Positions 62,604 through 64,000 of a stretch of DNA of 64,000 nt are shown here, one piece after another (the first letter of the stretch is position 1; every line of letters starts with the position of its first letter). The DNA is from Mesodorylaimus sp. YZB2_4 (Eukaryota > Nematoda > Enoplea > Dorylaimida > Dorylaimidae). The notes beneath the pieces were generated by a model that saw nothing but the letters and a program-made list of their open reading frames with translations, was not told the origin of the DNA and ran no database searches. The position numbers were made by a program, and so were the translations under genes. The stretch spans positions 682,001 to 746,000 of the forward strand of contig JASANH010000850.1 of the NCBI GenBank assembly GCA_030248295.1, written 5' to 3'.

Positions 62604-62825
62604 ATGAATAATACCAGTGGTACTTCAAACGCTCAAGTGATAGCGATGTTCTCGGAGATGACTCCGGAAGAAATGATAATTGCACTGTTTCTATTGCTGA
62701 TCCTACTATTGCCAATAGTCACCTGGTATGTGATATACATGCGAGTCCTCCTCAAGAATTTGTATATCCGACGTGAATCCACAATATCTGCAAGATTACG
62801 GTCAACGTCTGCTGTGGACGTTTAA
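62604..62825 (+). CDS. Single-pass membrane micropeptide, copy 1
   Basis: A 73-codon frame from an ATG in good context (GCCATGA). The first 25 residues are polar (MNNTSGTSNAQ, with an N-glycosylation sequon NTS, and SEMTPEEM). Then comes one hydrophobic segment with LLLILLLPIVTWYVIYM, followed by RVLLKN and a Ser/Arg-rich tail ending SAVDV. The positive tail suggests N-out/C-in topology. It is clearly related to copy 2, 0.75 kb downstream in the same orientation; shared core residues are ILLLP, WYV, Y, RV and LKN. I recognise no known family. Confidence 0.7.
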   Translation: MNNTSGTSNAQVIAMFSEMTPEEMIIALFLLLILLLPIVTWYVIYMRVLLKNLYIRRESTISARLRSTSAVDV

Positions 62826-63574
62826 AGCTGGTAGTATTGCCATGCCCATGGATTTATGTATTGGCGTCTATATTGATTTGTCCGGCCAAATGTAAAGGGT
62901 TCCGGATAAGATTTGGTTGTTTACGACTGCATATCTTCAATGAGCTCGATACATTATGAGCATGCATTGATGATATTACATATTAAAATAACTAACCTTC
63001 AGAGCTTTCAATGCTTGAATGGCTAGTAGAGGCCTTTCAGAGGATATTTAGCATGCTCTTGTAGATTACTATTAGGCGTTCGGGATAGGTAGGCGAAAAC
63101 TGATATATCTTCGTTCTAAAGCTTCTTTTTGCTCGCGCAGGTTTCAGGAGAGTAGAAGGCATGCCATTAAATTTATTATTTGAGACGAGATAGAAAAGAT
63201 CCAATGGCATACTAAACAGATCAAATTCGACCCGCCGACAAACGAGAGATTAGTGCTTGTTACGACTATGGTGCCTAAAGATCACATCGCTCGGCTCGGA
63301 CTGCATCCCGGTGAAAAATTGTGTGTTGTACGCACGCGGGCACGCTCGTTTTAAGCATTTGTCTTCCGGCACCAAGACTAACGATAGGCACCTTGTTTTG
63401 AAGCCATGTAAGCTCAAATGAATAGAAAATGAGACAAAGGCGAAACGTGATCATGCATCCATAGGCAACCAGCTTTAAGAAGGTGCCGGGTAGCGCCAGA
63501 TTTACAAAAGTCGGAGAAATATCAGCAGTCTGTGCAGTTTCGAAGCTGCATTATTGTACGTTTTCGCTCTTGCC
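62826..63574. other. Spacer between the two micropeptide genes
   Basis: AT-rich, no third copy of the membrane core. It presumably holds the 3' UTR of copy 1 and the promoter of copy 2. Confidence 0.4.
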
Positions 63575-63820
63575 ATGACGAACAACAGTGCCGATATTGA
63601 TTTAGTCCAGAAAACGGCGATAATAGCCCGTACAAGAGCTCCGTCACGATCTCTGGACACCGCGTCTGAAAGAGTGATAGTCGGCTTCTTAATCGCCATC
63701 TTACTGTTGCCTGGCCTCGTCTGGTACGTGGTTTATGTACGTGTATCGTTAAAGAATCGCAAATATGGACCCTCTGGATCGGTCTGTTCAAAGTCTCGGT
63801 CGTCAGGGCTCGATTTGTGA
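63575..63820 (+). CDS. Single-pass membrane micropeptide, copy 2
   Basis: An 81-codon frame from an ATG in good context (GCCATGA). The polar N-terminus (MTNNSADIDL, sequon NNS) is longer than in copy 1. The membrane segment contains VGFLIAILLLPGLVWYVVYV and is followed by RVSLKN. The tail is Ser/Lys/Arg-rich and ends SGLDL. The tail sequence differs from copy 1, but the ending keeps the same hydrophobic-Asp-hydrophobic pattern. The pair looks like a tandem duplication under selection for the membrane core and the C-terminus. An upstream non-coding exon is possible. Confidence 0.7.
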   Translation: MTNNSADIDLVQKTAIIARTRAPSRSLDTASERVIVGFLIAILLLPGLVWYVVYVRVSLKNRKYGPSGSVCSKSRSSGLDL

Positions 63821-64000
63821 TAACGGGCTGCTCATATCGTCGCAAGAACGTCTTCACTGCTCGCCCAAGGATTGTGTGCAGTAATTGCGAAAACTGACGT
63901 ATAATTATCAAGAGAACTCTTGAATTCGGGCCATTGCACCGTCACATTTCAAAATAGTGTCGATAAATATTATGTTGTTTGTGTGATTTGTTCGATTATG

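Overview
The window is animal nuclear DNA. It carries multi-exon genes with mostly very short introns (about 45-200 bp), GT-AG splice sites with T-rich acceptors ending in TTTTAG or TTTCAG, tRNA-derived SINEs and a small inverted-repeat transposon. The gene set (Piwi, a glutamate-gated chloride channel, heterotrimeric G alpha, KICSTOR subunit KICS2, cathepsin Z, transglutaminase) is metazoan. GluCl-type channels are typical of protostomes, so a compact-genome protostome invertebrate is the best guess; I cannot name the species. I rebuilt splice forms by hand from splice signals, phase agreement and protein-family similarity. Most gene models below keep an open frame across every junction.

Layout: 0.7-4.1 kb (-) a two-C-type-lectin seven-transmembrane receptor; 5.1-6.1 kb (-) the 3' part of an RGS protein; 7.0-9.3 kb (-) KICS2; 9.5-10.5 kb (+) a B-box/coiled-coil protein, head to head with KICS2; 10.9-13.2 kb (-) an orphan protein with a WRKY/GCM/FLYWCH-like zinc-binding pattern, head to head with a two-PDZ protein (13.5-14.9 kb, +); 15.8-19.4 kb (+) a complete 20-exon Piwi; 21.7-24.9 kb (+) a complete GluCl, convergent with TCF25 (25.1-28.8 kb, -), whose third intron holds a MITE; 28.8-35.6 kb gene-poor DNA with repeat debris; 35.8-37.9 kb (+) a protein with a C-terminal dynein LC8-like region; 39.0-41.1 kb (-) mitochondrial release factor 1; 41.4-44.6 kb (-) a long F-box/LRR protein; 44.9-48.1 kb (-) a divergent G alpha with SINEs in a large intron; 49.4-49.8 kb (+) a small secreted two-Cys peptide precursor; 51.5-55.7 kb (-) transglutaminase; 56.1-57.4 kb (-) an intronless trypsin-fold protein; 58.2-60.2 kb (-) cathepsin Z; 62.6-63.8 kb (+) two tandem related single-pass membrane micropeptides.

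The genes do not form one pathway. Three of them (7TM receptor, RGS protein, G alpha) belong to G-protein signalling, but they are separated by unrelated genes. The strongest candidates for something undescribed are the tandem micropeptides with a shared membrane core and matching hydrophobic-Asp-hydrophobic C-termini, the lectin-7TM receptor without room for a GAIN domain, and the G alpha with a substitution at the position equivalent to Ras Gly12.
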